In this document: positions 51,651-63,671 of the stretch, piece after piece
Position numbering within the stretch: position 1 is the first letter of the stretch
Layout: each line of letters opens with the position of its first letter
Source: Campylobacterota bacterium
GTDB taxonomy: Bacteria; Campylobacterota; Campylobacteria; Campylobacterales; Sulfurimonadaceae
NCBI GenBank assembly: GCA_040752835.1
Contig: JBFMGG010000007.1
Span: 62,001 to 126,000, forward strand
Direction: 5' to 3'
DNA length: 64,000 nucleotides
Position numbers and translations under genes: made by a program
Notes under the pieces: model-generated
The model's input: only the letters and a program-made list of their open reading frames with translations
Told to the model about the DNA's origin: nothing
The model's database searches: none

Positions 51651-52558
51651 TCCGCGTCGTCTTTATGGGGACACCCGATTATGCCGCGTCGATCCTCAAG
51701 GGGCTGATCGACGCTTCGGACATCGAAGTGCAGGCCGTCTACACCCAGCCCGACAAGCCCGTCGGGCGTAAAGCGGTATTGACGCCGCCCCCGGTCAAGG
51801 TATCGGCGACGGAGGCCGGGATACGGGTCGTTCAGCCCGAACGCCTCAGGGAACCGCAAACCGTGGCGGAACTCAAAACGATTTCGTGCGATTTGATCGT
51901 TGTTGCTGCTTACGGGCAGATTCTTCCAAAAGAGGTTCTCGAATACGTCCCCTGCGTCAATCTCCACGCATCGATTCTTCCGGCGTACCGGGGAGCGAGC
52001 CCGATACAGCAGAGTCTGCTGAACAACGATTCCCAAACGGGGGTTACGGCGATGTGGATGGATGAGGGGCTGGATACGGGTGCAATCATCGATATCCGAA
52101 AAATCCCCATCGCTCCCGATGAAATGGTGGAGTCGCTGTATAAAAGGCTGACCGACACGGCGATCGAGCTGACGTTGGACGTCGTCCGAAATTGGGACCG
52201 TCGCACCGCTCGGCCCCAAAACGATGCGGAGGCGAGCCATTGCCGTAAAATCACCAAATCCGAAGGGCTGATCGATTTTGTCGACGCGAAAGAGATTTAT
52301 AATCGTTACCGTGCATTCACGCCGTGGCCGGGGATCTATCTCGAATCGGGGCTGAAAATCAAGAAGATGGCGCTGGAGACGGCAGAGGCCCCCGGAACGC
52401 CGGGAGAAATCGTTGCGATCGACAAAGAGAGTATCGTTGTCGCGTGCCGGACCGGAAGCCTACGGATTTTGACGGTTCAGGCCCCTTCCAAGCAGGAAGC
52501 TTCCGCCGTCGATTATCTCAACGGGAAACGGATCACGCGTGGAAATACGCTGGTTTGA
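51647..52558 (+). CDS. fmt: Methionyl-tRNA formyltransferase
   Basis: This 303-residue enzyme formylates initiator Met-tRNA using 10-formyl-THF. Visible features are [16 protein letters not shown], the substrate-loop Arg region ([19 protein letters not shown]), and the catalytic segment [17 protein letters not shown], with the C-terminal OB-like domain from about 205 ([13 protein letters not shown]). Its end overlaps birA by 20 bases. Confidence 0.96.
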   Translation: MIRVVFMGTPDYAASILKGLIDASDIEVQAVYTQPDKPVGRKAVLTPPPVKVSATEAGIRVVQPERLREPQTVAELKTISCDLIVVAAYGQILPKEVLEYVPCVNLHASILPAYRGASPIQQSLLNNDSQTGVTAMWMDEGLDTGAIIDIRKIPIAPDEMVESLYKRLTDTAIELTLDVVRNWDRRTARPQNDAEASHCRKITKSEGLIDFVDAKEIYNRYRAFTPWPGIYLESGLKIKKMALETAEAPGTPGEIVAIDKESIVVACRTGSLRILTVQAPSKQEASAVDYLNGKRITRGNTLV

Positions 52559-53174
52559 ATCGCTCGGATCGACGCAGACCTATCTTGTCGAGGAGTTGAA
52601 AGCGGGGAGGGCGGTTGCCCCGGTTTGCGTCGGAGCCTCCTTCCAAAGCGAAGGGAAAGGATCGCGCGGAAACCCCTGGATCGGAGCCGAAGGGAATCTT
52701 TTTCTCTCGCTTGCCTTTCCCCGCGCACTGTTGCCGGCGGACTTGAGAATCGAATCGGTGTCGATTTACATGGCTTTTTTGATGAAAGAGCTTTTGGCAC
52801 GAATGGGATCGGGCGTATGGCTGAAGTGGCCGAACGATTTTTATCTGGAACACCGCAAAATCGGCGGAGTCGTTACGAATCTCGCAGGAGAGGATATCGT
52901 CTGCGGAATCGGGATCAACCTGGTCTCCGCACCTGAAGGATTCGGAACCGCCGATATTACCGTCTTACCATACAATTTAACAAAAATGTATTGCGAAATG
53001 TTTGAAAATTTGCCTTCATGGAAGCAGATTTTTAGTAAATACCAGTTAGAATTTGAGCATAGCAGAGAGTTTTTTACCCATCACGAAAAGGGTAGAATAG
53101 CGTTGGATGAGGCGGTGTTGCTGGACGACGGCTCGTTAATGTGCAAAGGTCAAAGGATATTCAGTTTACGATGA
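52539..53174 (+). CDS. birA: Biotin--[acetyl-CoA-carboxylase] ligase (short form)
   Basis: This 211-residue ligase lacks the N-terminal DNA-binding domain of E. coli BirA, so it is not a repressor. It has the biotinyl-AMP loop [29 protein letters not shown] (catalytic Lys) and [10 protein letters not shown]. The start is a GTG at 52539 within the end of fmt. The last 200 bases look more A/T-rich than neighbouring sequence. Its stop overlaps the parA start as ATGA. Confidence 0.92.
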   Translation: MEIRWFESLGSTQTYLVEELKAGRAVAPVCVGASFQSEGKGSRGNPWIGAEGNLFLSLAFPRALLPADLRIESVSIYMAFLMKELLARMGSGVWLKWPNDFYLEHRKIGGVVTNLAGEDIVCGIGINLVSAPEGFGTADITVLPYNLTKMYCEMFENLPSWKQIFSKYQLEFEHSREFFTHHEKGRIALDEAVLLDDGSLMCKGQRIFSLR

Positions 53175-53953
53175 GTGAAGTTATTGTCATTGCCAATCAA
53201 AAAGGGGGCGTCGGAAAAACGACGACCGCGGTCAATCTTGCCGCATCTTTGGCGGTTGCCGAAAAAAAAGTTCTTTTGATCGATGCCGACCCGCAGGCCA
53301 ACGCGACCACGTCGTTGGGGTATCATCGCAACAATTACGAGTTCAATATCTATCACGTATTGATCGGGGCGAAAAAACTTCGGGAAATCATTCTCAAAAC
53401 GTCATTGCCCAAACTTTTCCTTGCCCCCTCGAATATCGGGCTTGTCGGGGTGGAAAAAGAGTACTACGATGCCGGAAACGCCAAGGGCCGTGAACTGATC
53501 CTCAAGCGGGCCATCGCACAGGTAAAAGACGATTACGATTACATCATCATCGATTCTCCGCCGGCGCTGGGGCCGATGACGATCAATGCCCTTTCGGCTT
53601 CCAATTCGGTGATTATTCCGATCCAGTGCGAGTTTTTTGCGCTTGAAGGACTCGCGCAGCTGCTCAATACGGTCAAGCTGGTGCGCAAGACGATCAACCC
53701 CAAATTGACGATCAAAGGTTTTCTGCCGACGATGTACAGCGCGCAGAACAACCTTTCCCGGCAGGTTTTTGCCGATCTCAGACAGCACTTTCAGGGGAAA
53801 CTCTTCAAATCGCCCAGCGACGACTTTATCGTCATTCCGCGTAACGTCAAACTGGCGGAGTCCCCGAGTTTCGGCAAACCGGCTATTTTATACGACGTAA
53901 AATCGAGCGGGTCGGTTGCGTACCAAGAGTTGGCGCACGCGATTATCGCCTAA
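53171..53953 (+). CDS. parA: Chromosome-partitioning ATPase ParA/Soj
   Basis: This 260-residue protein has the deviant Walker [18 protein letters not shown], Walker A' ([15 protein letters not shown]) and Walker B ([18 protein letters not shown]). ParA binds DNA non-specifically in its ATP form and moves ParB-parS complexes. The ATG at 53171 overlaps the birA stop; the longer frame is not used. parB follows after 9 bases. No parS site was found by eye near the pair. Confidence 0.95.
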   Translation: MSEVIVIANQKGGVGKTTTAVNLAASLAVAEKKVLLIDADPQANATTSLGYHRNNYEFNIYHVLIGAKKLREIILKTSLPKLFLAPSNIGLVGVEKEYYDAGNAKGRELILKRAIAQVKDDYDYIIIDSPPALGPMTINALSASNSVIIPIQCEFFALEGLAQLLNTVKLVRKTINPKLTIKGFLPTMYSAQNNLSRQVFADLRQHFQGKLFKSPSDDFIVIPRNVKLAESPSFGKPAILYDVKSSGSVAYQELAHAIIA

Positions 53954-53962
53954 AGGAACACC

Positions 53963-54802
53963 ATGGCCAAAGCATCTGCACTCGGGCGCGGTTTGGGCGC
54001 ACTTTTAAGCGAAATCGAAGAAGCGTACGAAAACGAACTGCCTAAAAAAGGGGGAGTCGAAGAACTCCCGATCGTAAAAATCCGTCCCAATCCGTATCAG
54101 CCGCGCAAGCATTTTGACGCCGAATCGCTCTCCGAACTTTCCGAGTCGATCAAAACACACGGTTTGTTACAGCCCATCGTCGTCAAGGAAGATCTTGACG
54201 GGTACGTGCTGATTGCCGGCGAACGTCGTCTGCGCGCCAGTAAACTGGCCAAAACGAAAACGATCAAGGCGATCGTCGTCTCCGTCAGTGACGATCAGAT
54301 GCGCCAGCATGCGCTGATCGAAAACATCCAGCGCGACGAACTCAATCCCATTGATTTGGCCCAGGCTTATCAGGAACTGATCGAAATCCACCAGCTGACG
54401 CACGATCAGCTCTCCCAGACGGTACACAAAAGCCGTGCGCAGATCACCAATACCCTTCGGCTTCTCCAGCTCGGGGAAAAAGGACGCAAAGCGCTTGCGG
54501 AAGGGAAAATCACGGCGGGACACGCCAAAGTGATCGTCGGACTCGAACCGAATGAGCAGGCGCTGATGATCGATTCGATCATCGGGCAGAAGTTAAGCGT
54601 CCGCGACGTCGAAGCCATGGTAAAAAAGATCAAGGTCCCTTCCGCCACGGTACCGGTTTCGTCCTCTTCGGACCTCGATTTCACAGCGCTCAAAAAGCGT
54701 TTGGGCGAGTTTGGTTATAAATGTGGCACCAAAGGTGACAAATTGACGATCGAATTTGAAAATAATGCCCGAATTGAATCATTTTTAGACCTTCTTTCCT
54801 AA
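53963..54802 (+). CDS. parB: Chromosome-partitioning protein ParB/Spo0J
   Basis: This 279-residue protein starts with the ParA-interacting tail KASALGRGLGALLSE. The N-terminal CTPase/ParB domain has IRPNPYQPRKHFD and LIAGERRLRASKLA plus ALIENIQRDELNPIDLAQAY. A helix-turn-helix (HDQLSQTVHKSRAQITNTLRLL) and a C-terminal dimerisation domain follow. It binds parS and spreads along DNA as a CTP-dependent clamp. It is the last gene before the ATP synthase promoter region. Confidence 0.95.
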   Translation: MAKASALGRGLGALLSEIEEAYENELPKKGGVEELPIVKIRPNPYQPRKHFDAESLSELSESIKTHGLLQPIVVKEDLDGYVLIAGERRLRASKLAKTKTIKAIVVSVSDDQMRQHALIENIQRDELNPIDLAQAYQELIEIHQLTHDQLSQTVHKSRAQITNTLRLLQLGEKGRKALAEGKITAGHAKVIVGLEPNEQALMIDSIIGQKLSVRDVEAMVKKIKVPSATVPVSSSSDLDFTALKKRLGEFGYKCGTKGDKLTIEFENNARIESFLDLLS

Positions 54803-54842
54803 TATCCGCCGGCGTTTAACTGTCCCTTCAATTTAGTAGTTG

Positions 54843-54848
54843 TATAAT
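54843..54848 (+). promoter_or_regulatory. -10 box of the ATP synthase genes
   Basis: TATAAT lies 22 bases before the ATG of atpF', followed by a strong Shine-Dalgarno AGGAGG (54861-54866). The 68-base parB-atpF' gap holds this likely main promoter for the atp genes and perhaps for tol. Confidence 0.55.
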
Positions 54849-54870
54849 CACGCAACTTTTAGGAGGTGGT

Positions 54871-55293
54871 ATGTTAGATATAAGTCCGATGCTGCTTGGC
54901 AGCACACTGATTGTCTTCCTTGTCCTTATTGCCGTACTAAACAGTTTGCTTTACAATCCTCTTTTCAATTATATGGAAAAACGGGATGCGGATATTAAAC
55001 ACGATTTGGAACAAGTTGGCAGCAACGATTCCGAAATCGCCGCGTTCCACGCCAAAGCCGAAAAGATTATGAGTGATGCCAAACTGGAAGCTGCGGCATT
55101 AAGAGAAAAAGTTATTGCTGAGGCCAAAGCGCTGGCAAATAGCAAAATTGAGGCAAAGCGTGCTGAACTGGCACTTGAGTACACGAAATTCGAAGAAGCA
55201 CTCTCGCAAGAGCGTGCGCGATTGACGGAATCGTTGAAAAACGAAGTTCCTGCTTTCCAATCCGCTGTATCAGCAAAACTAAATCAAATTTGA
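54871..55293 (+). CDS. atpF': ATP synthase Fo subunit b'
   Basis: This 140-residue protein has one N-terminal membrane segment (about 7-27) and a long charged helix to the C-terminus (FNYMEKRDADIKHDLEQ, KAEKIMSDAKLEAAALREKV). It pairs with b to form a heterodimeric peripheral stalk, as in other Campylobacterota. It is 8 bases from the ATG of atpF. Confidence 0.92.
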   Translation: MLDISPMLLGSTLIVFLVLIAVLNSLLYNPLFNYMEKRDADIKHDLEQVGSNDSEIAAFHAKAEKIMSDAKLEAAALREKVIAEAKALANSKIEAKRAELALEYTKFEEALSQERARLTESLKNEVPAFQSAVSAKLNQI

Positions 55294-55301
55294 GGGACGC
55301 C

Positions 55302-55817
55302 ATGAGTAAAATTATCGTAACGGTACTGATGCTGGGCGCCTATCTTTTTGGATCGGAAGCTGCGGCGGAGGGTTCGACGGATATCGTTCAGCGAACGGTT
55401 AACTTCCTGATTTTCGCCGGAATCCTTTATTACATTCTGGCCGAACCGGTAAAAAGCTATTTTTCCGGACGCAGTGCGGCAATCGCCGAGGAGCTGGACA
55501 AAGTCCAGGAACGTCTGCGCGAGTCGAAACGTCTTAAAGAGGCGGCAGAGCACAAAGTTGAAGAAGCGGTACGTTTCGCCAACGAACTGAGCGAAAGTGC
55601 CAAAAAAGAGAACAAAATTTTGAGCGACAAAATTTTGGCTCAGTGCGAACAGGATCTCGAAGTCATTCAAAAACAAAACGAAGTACTGATGGATCTTGAA
55701 AAACGCAAGATGGTCCGTGAAGTTGTCGGCGAAGTGATGAATGATGTCATGAACAGCAGCGGCGAAGCTCTGGGCAAAGAGGCCATGACCGAAATCTTGA
55801 AAAAGAAGGTGGCCTAA
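55302..55817 (+). CDS. atpF: ATP synthase Fo subunit b
   Basis: This 171-residue stalk subunit has a signal-peptide-like N-terminus (KIIVTVLMLGAYLFGSEAAA) before the true membrane segment (about 31-48, VNFLIFAGILYYILAEPVK). A long coiled coil follows (LDKVQERLRESKRLKEAAEHKV). An extra N-terminal segment of this kind is seen in Campylobacterota b subunits. The ATG at 55302 has GAGGGACGCC upstream; a TTG at 55290 is less likely. It abuts atpH with no gap. Confidence 0.93.
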   Translation: MSKIIVTVLMLGAYLFGSEAAAEGSTDIVQRTVNFLIFAGILYYILAEPVKSYFSGRSAAIAEELDKVQERLRESKRLKEAAEHKVEEAVRFANELSESAKKENKILSDKILAQCEQDLEVIQKQNEVLMDLEKRKMVREVVGEVMNDVMNSSGEALGKEAMTEILKKKVA

Positions 55818-56354
55818 ATGCAATACGAACTGATTGCCAAACGCTATACGAAGCCGCTGATCGACATGTGCGATCAAAACGCTCTTGAAAATCTTTCGGA
55901 ACTTTTGAGCGGCGTTGCCGAATCGTTCAAGAATGAAAAATTCATTCAGATCATGAACAGCAGCGACGTCAAAAGCGAAGCGAAAACGGCACTGGTACTG
56001 GATATGGTAGCCCCTGCGAAAAGTCAGGTGGCCAACAATCTGGTCAAGCTGCTGGCCGAGAACGGCCGTCTTGCTTTGATTCCCGCCCTTGCGAGCGAAC
56101 TTAAACGCGAGATCGCCCGTTCCAAACGGATGTATCAGGGACGCATCTACAGCAATAACACGATTGATCAGGCATCGGTCGATTCAATCGCACGTGATCT
56201 CGGAAACAAAGTCGGTGCAACCATCGCTTTGGAATACGTTCCGGCTCAATACGACGGCATCCGTGTCGAAGTGGACGAGCTCAACATCGAGATCAATTTT
56301 TCAAAAAGCCGCCTCAACGCTCAGTTGGTTGAGCACATTTTAAAAGCAATTTAA
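55818..56354 (+). CDS. atpH: ATP synthase F1 subunit delta
   Basis: This 178-residue protein has the delta/OSCP helical N-domain (ELIAKRYTKPLIDMCDQ, VKSEAKTALVLDMVAPA) and the C-terminal strand region ending LNIEINFSKSRLNAQL in place of the usual D.SI...L motif. It caps the F1 head and holds the b/b' stalk. Its 21-base gap to atpA holds GAAAGGAGA. Confidence 0.95.
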   Translation: MQYELIAKRYTKPLIDMCDQNALENLSELLSGVAESFKNEKFIQIMNSSDVKSEAKTALVLDMVAPAKSQVANNLVKLLAENGRLALIPALASELKREIARSKRMYQGRIYSNNTIDQASVDSIARDLGNKVGATIALEYVPAQYDGIRVEVDELNIEINFSKSRLNAQLVEHILKAI

Positions 56355-56375
56355 CCCTCGCGAAAGGAGAAACTA

Positions 56376-57893
56376 GTGGTAGCAAAAGTACAAGCAGACG
56401 AAATCAGTTCGATTATTAAAGAGCGGATTGAGAATTTCGAACTTAACGTAGATATTAATGAAACCGGTAAAATTGTCTCATACGGAGACGGAATCGCACA
56501 AGTATATGGCTTGAACGACGTTATGGCCGGTGAAATGGTCGAATTCGAGGACGGTACTCGCGGTTTGGCGATGAACCTCGAAGAGAGCAGCGTAGGGGTT
56601 GTTGTTCTCGGTAAAGGGAAAGAACTCCGCGAAGGGATGTCGGTAAAACGTCTCGGCCGCCTTCTGCGCGTTCCGGTCGGTGATGCACTTCTCGGACGTG
56701 TCGTCAACGCCCTCGGTGAGCCGATCGACGGTAAAGGGCCTATCGAAACGACCGAAGTCCGTTTCGTTGAAGAAAAAGCTCCGGGGATCATGGCGCGTAA
56801 ATCGGTTCATGAACCGATGGCAACCGGTATCAAGGCAATCGATGCCCTCGTTCCGATCGGCCGTGGACAGCGTGAGTTGATCATCGGTGACCGCCAAACC
56901 GGTAAAACAACGGTAGCACTCGACACCATCATCAACCAAAAAGGTAACGGTGTCGTCTGTATTTATGTTGCGGTAGGTCAAAAAGAATCAACGGTTGCTC
57001 AGGTTATCCGCCGCCTCGAAGAGCACGGCGCTCTTGAGTACACCATTATCGTATCGGCTACCGCTTCTGAAGCGGCGGCTCTTCAATTCCTTGCACCCTA
57101 TACCGGCGTAACAATGGGTGAATATTTCCGTGACAATGCACGCCACGGTCTGATCATTTACGATGACCTCTCAAAACACGCGGTAGCGTACCGTGAAATG
57201 TCATTGATCCTTCGCCGTCCTCCGGGCCGTGAAGCGTATCCGGGTGACGTTTTCTACCTACACTCTCGTTTGCTCGAGCGTGCAGCGAAGCTCAACGACG
57301 AAATGGGTGCGGGTTCATTGACGGCGCTTCCGATCATTGAAACCCAGGCGGGTGACGTTGCGGCGTACATCCCAACCAACGTTATTTCGATCACAGACGG
57401 TCAGATTTTCTTGGAAACGGATCTGTTCAACTCAGGTATCCGCCCTGCGATCAACGTCGGTCTTTCCGTATCACGTGTCGGTGGTGCCGCTCAGATCAAA
57501 GCGACCAAGCAAGTTGCCGGAACACTCCGTCTTGACCTTGCACAATACCGTGAGCTTCAAGCGTTCGCCCAGTTTGCTTCTGATCTGGACGAAGTAAGCC
57601 GCAAACAGCTTGAGCGTGGGCAAAGAATGGTAGAGGTTCTCAAACAGCCTCCGTATTCTCCGCTCGGTGCCGAGAAACAAGCGTTGATCATTTTCGCAGG
57701 TAACGAAGGCTACCTTGACGATATCGCCGCTTCTGCAGTTGTAAAATTCGAAGCGGACCTTTATCCGTTCGTAGAGGCGTCTTATCCTCAAATTCTTGAA
57801 AACATCCGCAGCTCGTCAAAAATCGATGACGAAACTACGGCTCTAATGAAAAAAGCGCTCGAAGAGTTTAAATCTACTTTCGTTGCTGAATAA
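56376..57893 (+). CDS. atpA: ATP synthase F1 subunit alpha
   Basis: This 505-residue subunit has the P-loop [15 protein letters not shown], the arginine-finger region ([15 protein letters not shown]) and [13 protein letters not shown]. It forms the regulatory nucleotide sites of F1. The start is a GTG at 56376 after AAAGGAGAAACTA. Codons shift toward CGT, GGT and similar choices, unlike neighbouring regions, consistent with high expression. Confidence 0.98.
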   Translation: MVAKVQADEISSIIKERIENFELNVDINETGKIVSYGDGIAQVYGLNDVMAGEMVEFEDGTRGLAMNLEESSVGVVVLGKGKELREGMSVKRLGRLLRVPVGDALLGRVVNALGEPIDGKGPIETTEVRFVEEKAPGIMARKSVHEPMATGIKAIDALVPIGRGQRELIIGDRQTGKTTVALDTIINQKGNGVVCIYVAVGQKESTVAQVIRRLEEHGALEYTIIVSATASEAAALQFLAPYTGVTMGEYFRDNARHGLIIYDDLSKHAVAYREMSLILRRPPGREAYPGDVFYLHSRLLERAAKLNDEMGAGSLTALPIIETQAGDVAAYIPTNVISITDGQIFLETDLFNSGIRPAINVGLSVSRVGGAAQIKATKQVAGTLRLDLAQYRELQAFAQFASDLDEVSRKQLERGQRMVEVLKQPPYSPLGAEKQALIIFAGNEGYLDDIAASAVVKFEADLYPFVEASYPQILENIRSSSKIDDETTALMKKALEEFKSTFVAE

Positions 57894-57901
57894 GGATTTC
57901 T

Positions 57902-60204
<2,303 letters not shown>

Positions 60205-60231
60205 TTGCTTCTCGCCTTATAAGGAAACACG

Positions 60232-60624
60232 ATGGAAACACTCCAATTAGAAGTGCTTACGCCCAGCGGTCCGATCTATAACGGTCCGGCGAAAAGCGTC
60301 ACCCTTCCGGGTGAAGAAGGGGAATTTGGCGTTCTCCCCGCACACGTCTCTCTGACGACGTTGCTCCAGGCCGGAGTCGTCGATATTCAGAAAGAGAACG
60401 GCAAAACCGAATCGATCGTCGTCAACTGGGGTGTGGTTCAGATCACCCACAATAAAGTTGTCGTCCTGGTCGACGGGGCCGTAGCGATTCGCGGTGACAG
60501 CGAAGGGGATATCGCCAAGGCGCTCGATGAAGCGAAAACGCTCATCAACAGCGTCGCAGATTCGAACACGATGATCGCGTCGGTCTCTGCACGCATCGAA
60601 TCCGCTGCTCACAATCTCGTCTAA
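60232..60624 (+). CDS. atpC: ATP synthase F1 subunit epsilon
   Basis: This 130-residue subunit has the N-terminal beta barrel (LEVLTPSGPIYNGPAKSVTLPGEEGEFGVLPAHVSL, in parts) and a C-terminal helical hairpin. It inhibits ATP hydrolysis in many species. It ends 3 bases before tolQ, so transcription probably continues into the Tol genes. Confidence 0.95.
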   Translation: METLQLEVLTPSGPIYNGPAKSVTLPGEEGEFGVLPAHVSLTTLLQAGVVDIQKENGKTESIVVNWGVVQITHNKVVVLVDGAVAIRGDSEGDIAKALDEAKTLINSVADSNTMIASVSARIESAAHNLV

Positions 60625-60627
60625 ACT

Positions 60628-61191
60628 ATGTTTCAGACGTTTGCCGAATTTTACGACAAAAGCCATCCGGTAACACTCTTGGTGTTACTGGTCCTCTCCG
60701 TTTACTTCATCGCGATCAACTGGGTCTTTTTTTACCGCTATTTTTCGCTCAATCAATGGATATATACCGAAAATCAATCGCTGGAATCGCTTTTGATGGG
60801 GCAGCAGAAAGTTCCCGAATACGCTTATCTCAGCCATTTTACAAACTCCTCTTCTCTCTCGAAAGCGCTTTTTGACCTGGCGTCGTACGCTTCGACCAAA
60901 GAGGCGACCAAAGGGCTGATGCTCCTGTCGGTTGTGGCGTCGACGACGCCGTTCATCGGTTTGTTCGGGACGGTGATATCGATTCTGGACACATTCGATC
61001 ATATCGGGCACTCCAGCGGGACGATGAGCATCATCGCCGCCGGGGTTTCGGATGCGTTGGTGGCAACCGCATCGGGTATTTTCGTCGCCATTTTCGCCTA
61101 TACCTATCACCAGATTCTCAAGCGTAAGTCGTTTGAACTCTCGGGTCTGATCCGGATGCAGGGCGATGCACTTTTGGCGAAAGAGTCCTGA
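60628..61191 (+). CDS. tolQ: TolQ/ExbB-type proton channel protein
   Basis: This 187-residue membrane protein has three segments (about 14-32, 100-125 and 132-155). The family core ATTPFIGLFGTVISILDTF appears here as STTPFIGLFGTVISIL, followed by GVSDALVATASGIFVAIFAYTYH. The Tol assignment rather than ExbB rests on tolB and pal downstream. Its last base is the first base of tolR. Confidence 0.9.
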   Translation: MFQTFAEFYDKSHPVTLLVLLVLSVYFIAINWVFFYRYFSLNQWIYTENQSLESLLMGQQKVPEYAYLSHFTNSSSLSKALFDLASYASTKEATKGLMLLSVVASTTPFIGLFGTVISILDTFDHIGHSSGTMSIIAAGVSDALVATASGIFVAIFAYTYHQILKRKSFELSGLIRMQGDALLAKES

Positions 61192-61580
61192 TGTACGATT
61201 GGGAAGAAAAACCGGAACTTAACATTACGCCGCTGGTGGACGTCATGTTGGTGCTGCTGGCGATATTGATGGTGATCTCTCCCAATATCGTTTACGAAGA
61301 GTTGATTCGCCTCCCTAAAGGTTCGGCCCAAAAAGAGGTGACGCAGAAAGAGAAAATCGAGATTTCTCTCTCCTCGGACAAAAAAATCACTCTTAACGGC
61401 AAACCGTATCCGTACGAGACGTTCAACGACGACTTCGTCCTCTTCTCGACATCGCTTCCCAAAGATTCTCCCGTCCGTATCAGCGCGGACGGACGGCTCA
61501 GCTACAACGACGTGATGTATGTTCTCACCGCCGTGAAACGTGCGGGATTCCAAGAAATATCGCTTCCAACGACGAATTGA
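61191..61580 (+). CDS. tolR: TolR/ExbD-type protein
   Basis: This 129-residue bitopic protein has the proton-path segment LNITPLVDVMLVLLAILMVI with the essential Asp, then a periplasmic domain (ITLNGKPYPYETF, PVRISADGRLSYNDVMYVL). With TolQ it converts proton-motive force into movement of TolA at the septum. Confidence 0.92.
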   Translation: MYDWEEKPELNITPLVDVMLVLLAILMVISPNIVYEELIRLPKGSAQKEVTQKEKIEISLSSDKKITLNGKPYPYETFNDDFVLFSTSLPKDSPVRISADGRLSYNDVMYVLTAVKRAGFQEISLPTTN

Positions 61581-61614
61581 TTGCCAATGCATTTGTGATT
61601 GAAAGGCGTTGCCA

Positions 61615-62367
61615 ATGAATTCACATAACGAACGTTATTTTTTCATCAGTGGTCTGATCGCTTTCTCTTTTTTCGCAGTGCTGGTGCTGCTGATCGGCTA
61701 CAGCCTCGCTGCGGCCAATAAAATCGAACAGTTTGCCATGGTCCAGAGCGACGTCGTCTCCGTATCGATTGCCGACGTTACAGAAGTTACCCGTTCCGAA
61801 CCCCCCGAACAAAGCGAGCCTTCGGCCGACCTCTCCCCCGCCGAAGAAGAGGCGGTACCCGAAGCGAAAACGCCCGAAGAGCCGGTTCCTGACATTTCCG
61901 ACCTTTTTGCGCAGGTGAAACCTAAAAACGACCCTAAAAAGAGTCCCGAAACGCAAAAGCGCAACGAACAGCTCAATGCCCTTGAACAAGAACTGCTCAA
62001 ACCCAAAGAGACTTTGCGGATCAGCGACAAGGTGAAAAAAGTCGAGCTCTCCAGGCCCGGGATGAAAATGGTCGTGCAGGGAGCCTCCTCGGGACCGATC
62101 GTTAACGAATACCATGCTAAGATTCAGGGACTCATTTATGCCCGTTTTCACCCTCCCTCGGGATCGCAGGGACAGGCTGCACGCGTGCGTATCACGATCG
62201 ATGCGGCGGGGAGGCTCGTTTCGTACAAGGTGATCGCCTATTCCCGGAGCGTTTCGCTCAACGGTGAAGTCGACTGGCTTCGGGAGCGGCTCGAGACAGT
62301 CGTATTCCCGCCTCATCCCGAGGGGAGGGACGCGGTGCTGGAATGTATTTTAACGGCCAAGGAGTAG
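61615..62367 (+). CDS. tolA: TolA/TonB-like energy-transducing protein
   Basis: This 250-residue protein has one N-terminal membrane segment (about 10-32), a Glu/Pro/Lys-rich extended region (60-140), and a C-terminal TonB_C-like domain (QGQAARVRITIDAAGRLVSYKVI, LRERLETVVFPPHPEG). It would reach across the periplasm to TolB/Pal or porins. The TolA and TonB families cannot be separated by eye; the operon favours TolA. The ATG at 61615 has GAAAGG upstream. Confidence 0.82.
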   Translation: MNSHNERYFFISGLIAFSFFAVLVLLIGYSLAAANKIEQFAMVQSDVVSVSIADVTEVTRSEPPEQSEPSADLSPAEEEAVPEAKTPEEPVPDISDLFAQVKPKNDPKKSPETQKRNEQLNALEQELLKPKETLRISDKVKKVELSRPGMKMVVQGASSGPIVNEYHAKIQGLIYARFHPPSGSQGQAARVRITIDAAGRLVSYKVIAYSRSVSLNGEVDWLRERLETVVFPPHPEGRDAVLECILTAKE

Positions 62368-62371
62368 CCAT

Positions 62372-63619
62372 TTGAAGTTTTTGTTTGTTTTGTTCGCGGC
62401 GGTTTGTTTTCTGCGTGCCGCCGATGCGACGATCGAAGTCGTCAAAGGGGTCGAATCGCTGCCGAAACTGGCGGTGGAAGACGCCTCGGCGTTTAAAAGC
62501 GACGCGACGGTACGGATGTCCAAAATGCTTGTTGCCGATATGCAGGTGGTGTCGTTGTTCGACGTTGACGCAAACTATGCGGCGGCTCCCTATGAATCGA
62601 CTGTGCCCGCACCCGTTCACAAAGATGCGCAGTACCTTCTCCGCTACCGGCTGCATGACGACGGAAACGGGGGAATGAAAGCGGATGTGCGCCTGATCCG
62701 AAACGGCCAGGAGCTGTTTGCCAAGTCCTACGTCCTCAAACAAAGCGAGATGATGGTATTCCTGGCCCATTCGATCGCATACGACATCAATGCGAAGATG
62801 GGGGGCACCCCGATGGAATGGATGAAACGTAAGGTCCTTTTGACCCGTTTGAGTGCTCCCAGACGCGCCGACATCATCGCCGCGGACTATACCCTTTCGT
62901 ACCAGAAAGTGATTCTCAGCGGCGGGATGTACGGTTTTGCCAAATGGGCCAATCGCGAACAGACCGACTTGTACTATACGTCGCTGAGCGATTTCAAGCC
63001 GACGATTTACAAAATGAATCTTTCCAGCGGCAAGCGGGAAAAACTGATCTCTTCGGACGGAATGGCGGTGTGTTCGGATGTCAGTGAAGACGCCAAGCGG
63101 TTGTTACTCACACTCGCCCCGGCGGGACAGCCCGATATTTTCCTCTACGATACCCAAAGCGGCACCAAAACCCGTCTTACCGACTATTCGGGGATTGACG
63201 TCAACGGACAGTTTCTGGGGAACGAGGGGATCGCGTTTGTTTCGAACCGTCTGGGATACCCCAACGTCTTTGCAAAGAACTTCAATTCCACCGCCGTTAC
63301 GCCGCTCGTTTACCAGGGAAAAAACAACTCTTCACTCAGCGCATACAAAAATCTCCTTGTCTACAAAGCGCGTGAAAATCCTGCCACATACGGCGGAAAC
63401 TCGTTTAACCTCCATCTGCTTTCGCTCAATTCAGGGAGTGTCAAACGTCTGACCGCCAGCGGCGAAAACGATTTTCCCCGTTTCTCTCCCGACGGAGAAG
63501 CGATTTTGTTTATCAAGCAAGAAGGGAGCCGCAGCTCGGTCGGCGTGATCCGTCCTTCTGTTAACAAAAGTTTTGCCTTTCCGTTGAAAATGGGTCGTAT
63601 CCAGTCCATCGACTGGTAA
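62372..63619 (+). CDS. tolB: Tol-Pal periplasmic propeller protein TolB
   Basis: This 415-residue protein has a signal peptide (1-17) and an N-terminal alpha/beta domain (SKMLVADMQVVSLFDVD). It also has beta-propeller repeats such as SSDGMAVCSDVSEDAKRLLLT, DIFLYDTQSGTKTRLTDYSG and FPRFSPDGEAILFI. It binds Pal and helps outer-membrane constriction at division. The start is a TTG at 62372, 4 bases after the tolA stop. Confidence 0.92.
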   Translation: MKFLFVLFAAVCFLRAADATIEVVKGVESLPKLAVEDASAFKSDATVRMSKMLVADMQVVSLFDVDANYAAAPYESTVPAPVHKDAQYLLRYRLHDDGNGGMKADVRLIRNGQELFAKSYVLKQSEMMVFLAHSIAYDINAKMGGTPMEWMKRKVLLTRLSAPRRADIIAADYTLSYQKVILSGGMYGFAKWANREQTDLYYTSLSDFKPTIYKMNLSSGKREKLISSDGMAVCSDVSEDAKRLLLTLAPAGQPDIFLYDTQSGTKTRLTDYSGIDVNGQFLGNEGIAFVSNRLGYPNVFAKNFNSTAVTPLVYQGKNNSSLSAYKNLLVYKARENPATYGGNSFNLHLLSLNSGSVKRLTASGENDFPRFSPDGEAILFIKQEGSRSSVGVIRPSVNKSFAFPLKMGRIQSIDW

Positions 63620-63623
63620 TGTT

Positions 63624-63638
63624 TACCGTTTTTCGGTA
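63624..63638 (+). other. Small hairpin between tolB and pal
   Basis: TACCG-TTTTT-CGGTA is a 5-bp stem with a 5-base loop just after the tolB stop. It is weak; it may mark mRNA processing or adjust pal expression, or mean nothing. Confidence 0.25.
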
Positions 63639-63671
63639 CCATAACGCATATCACAAGTATGAGGTGACAGC

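Noticed and set aside
53171-54870. A parS site or replication origin near parAB
   Set aside because: No GTTTCACGTGAAAC-like palindrome, dnaA gene or DnaA-box cluster was found by eye here.
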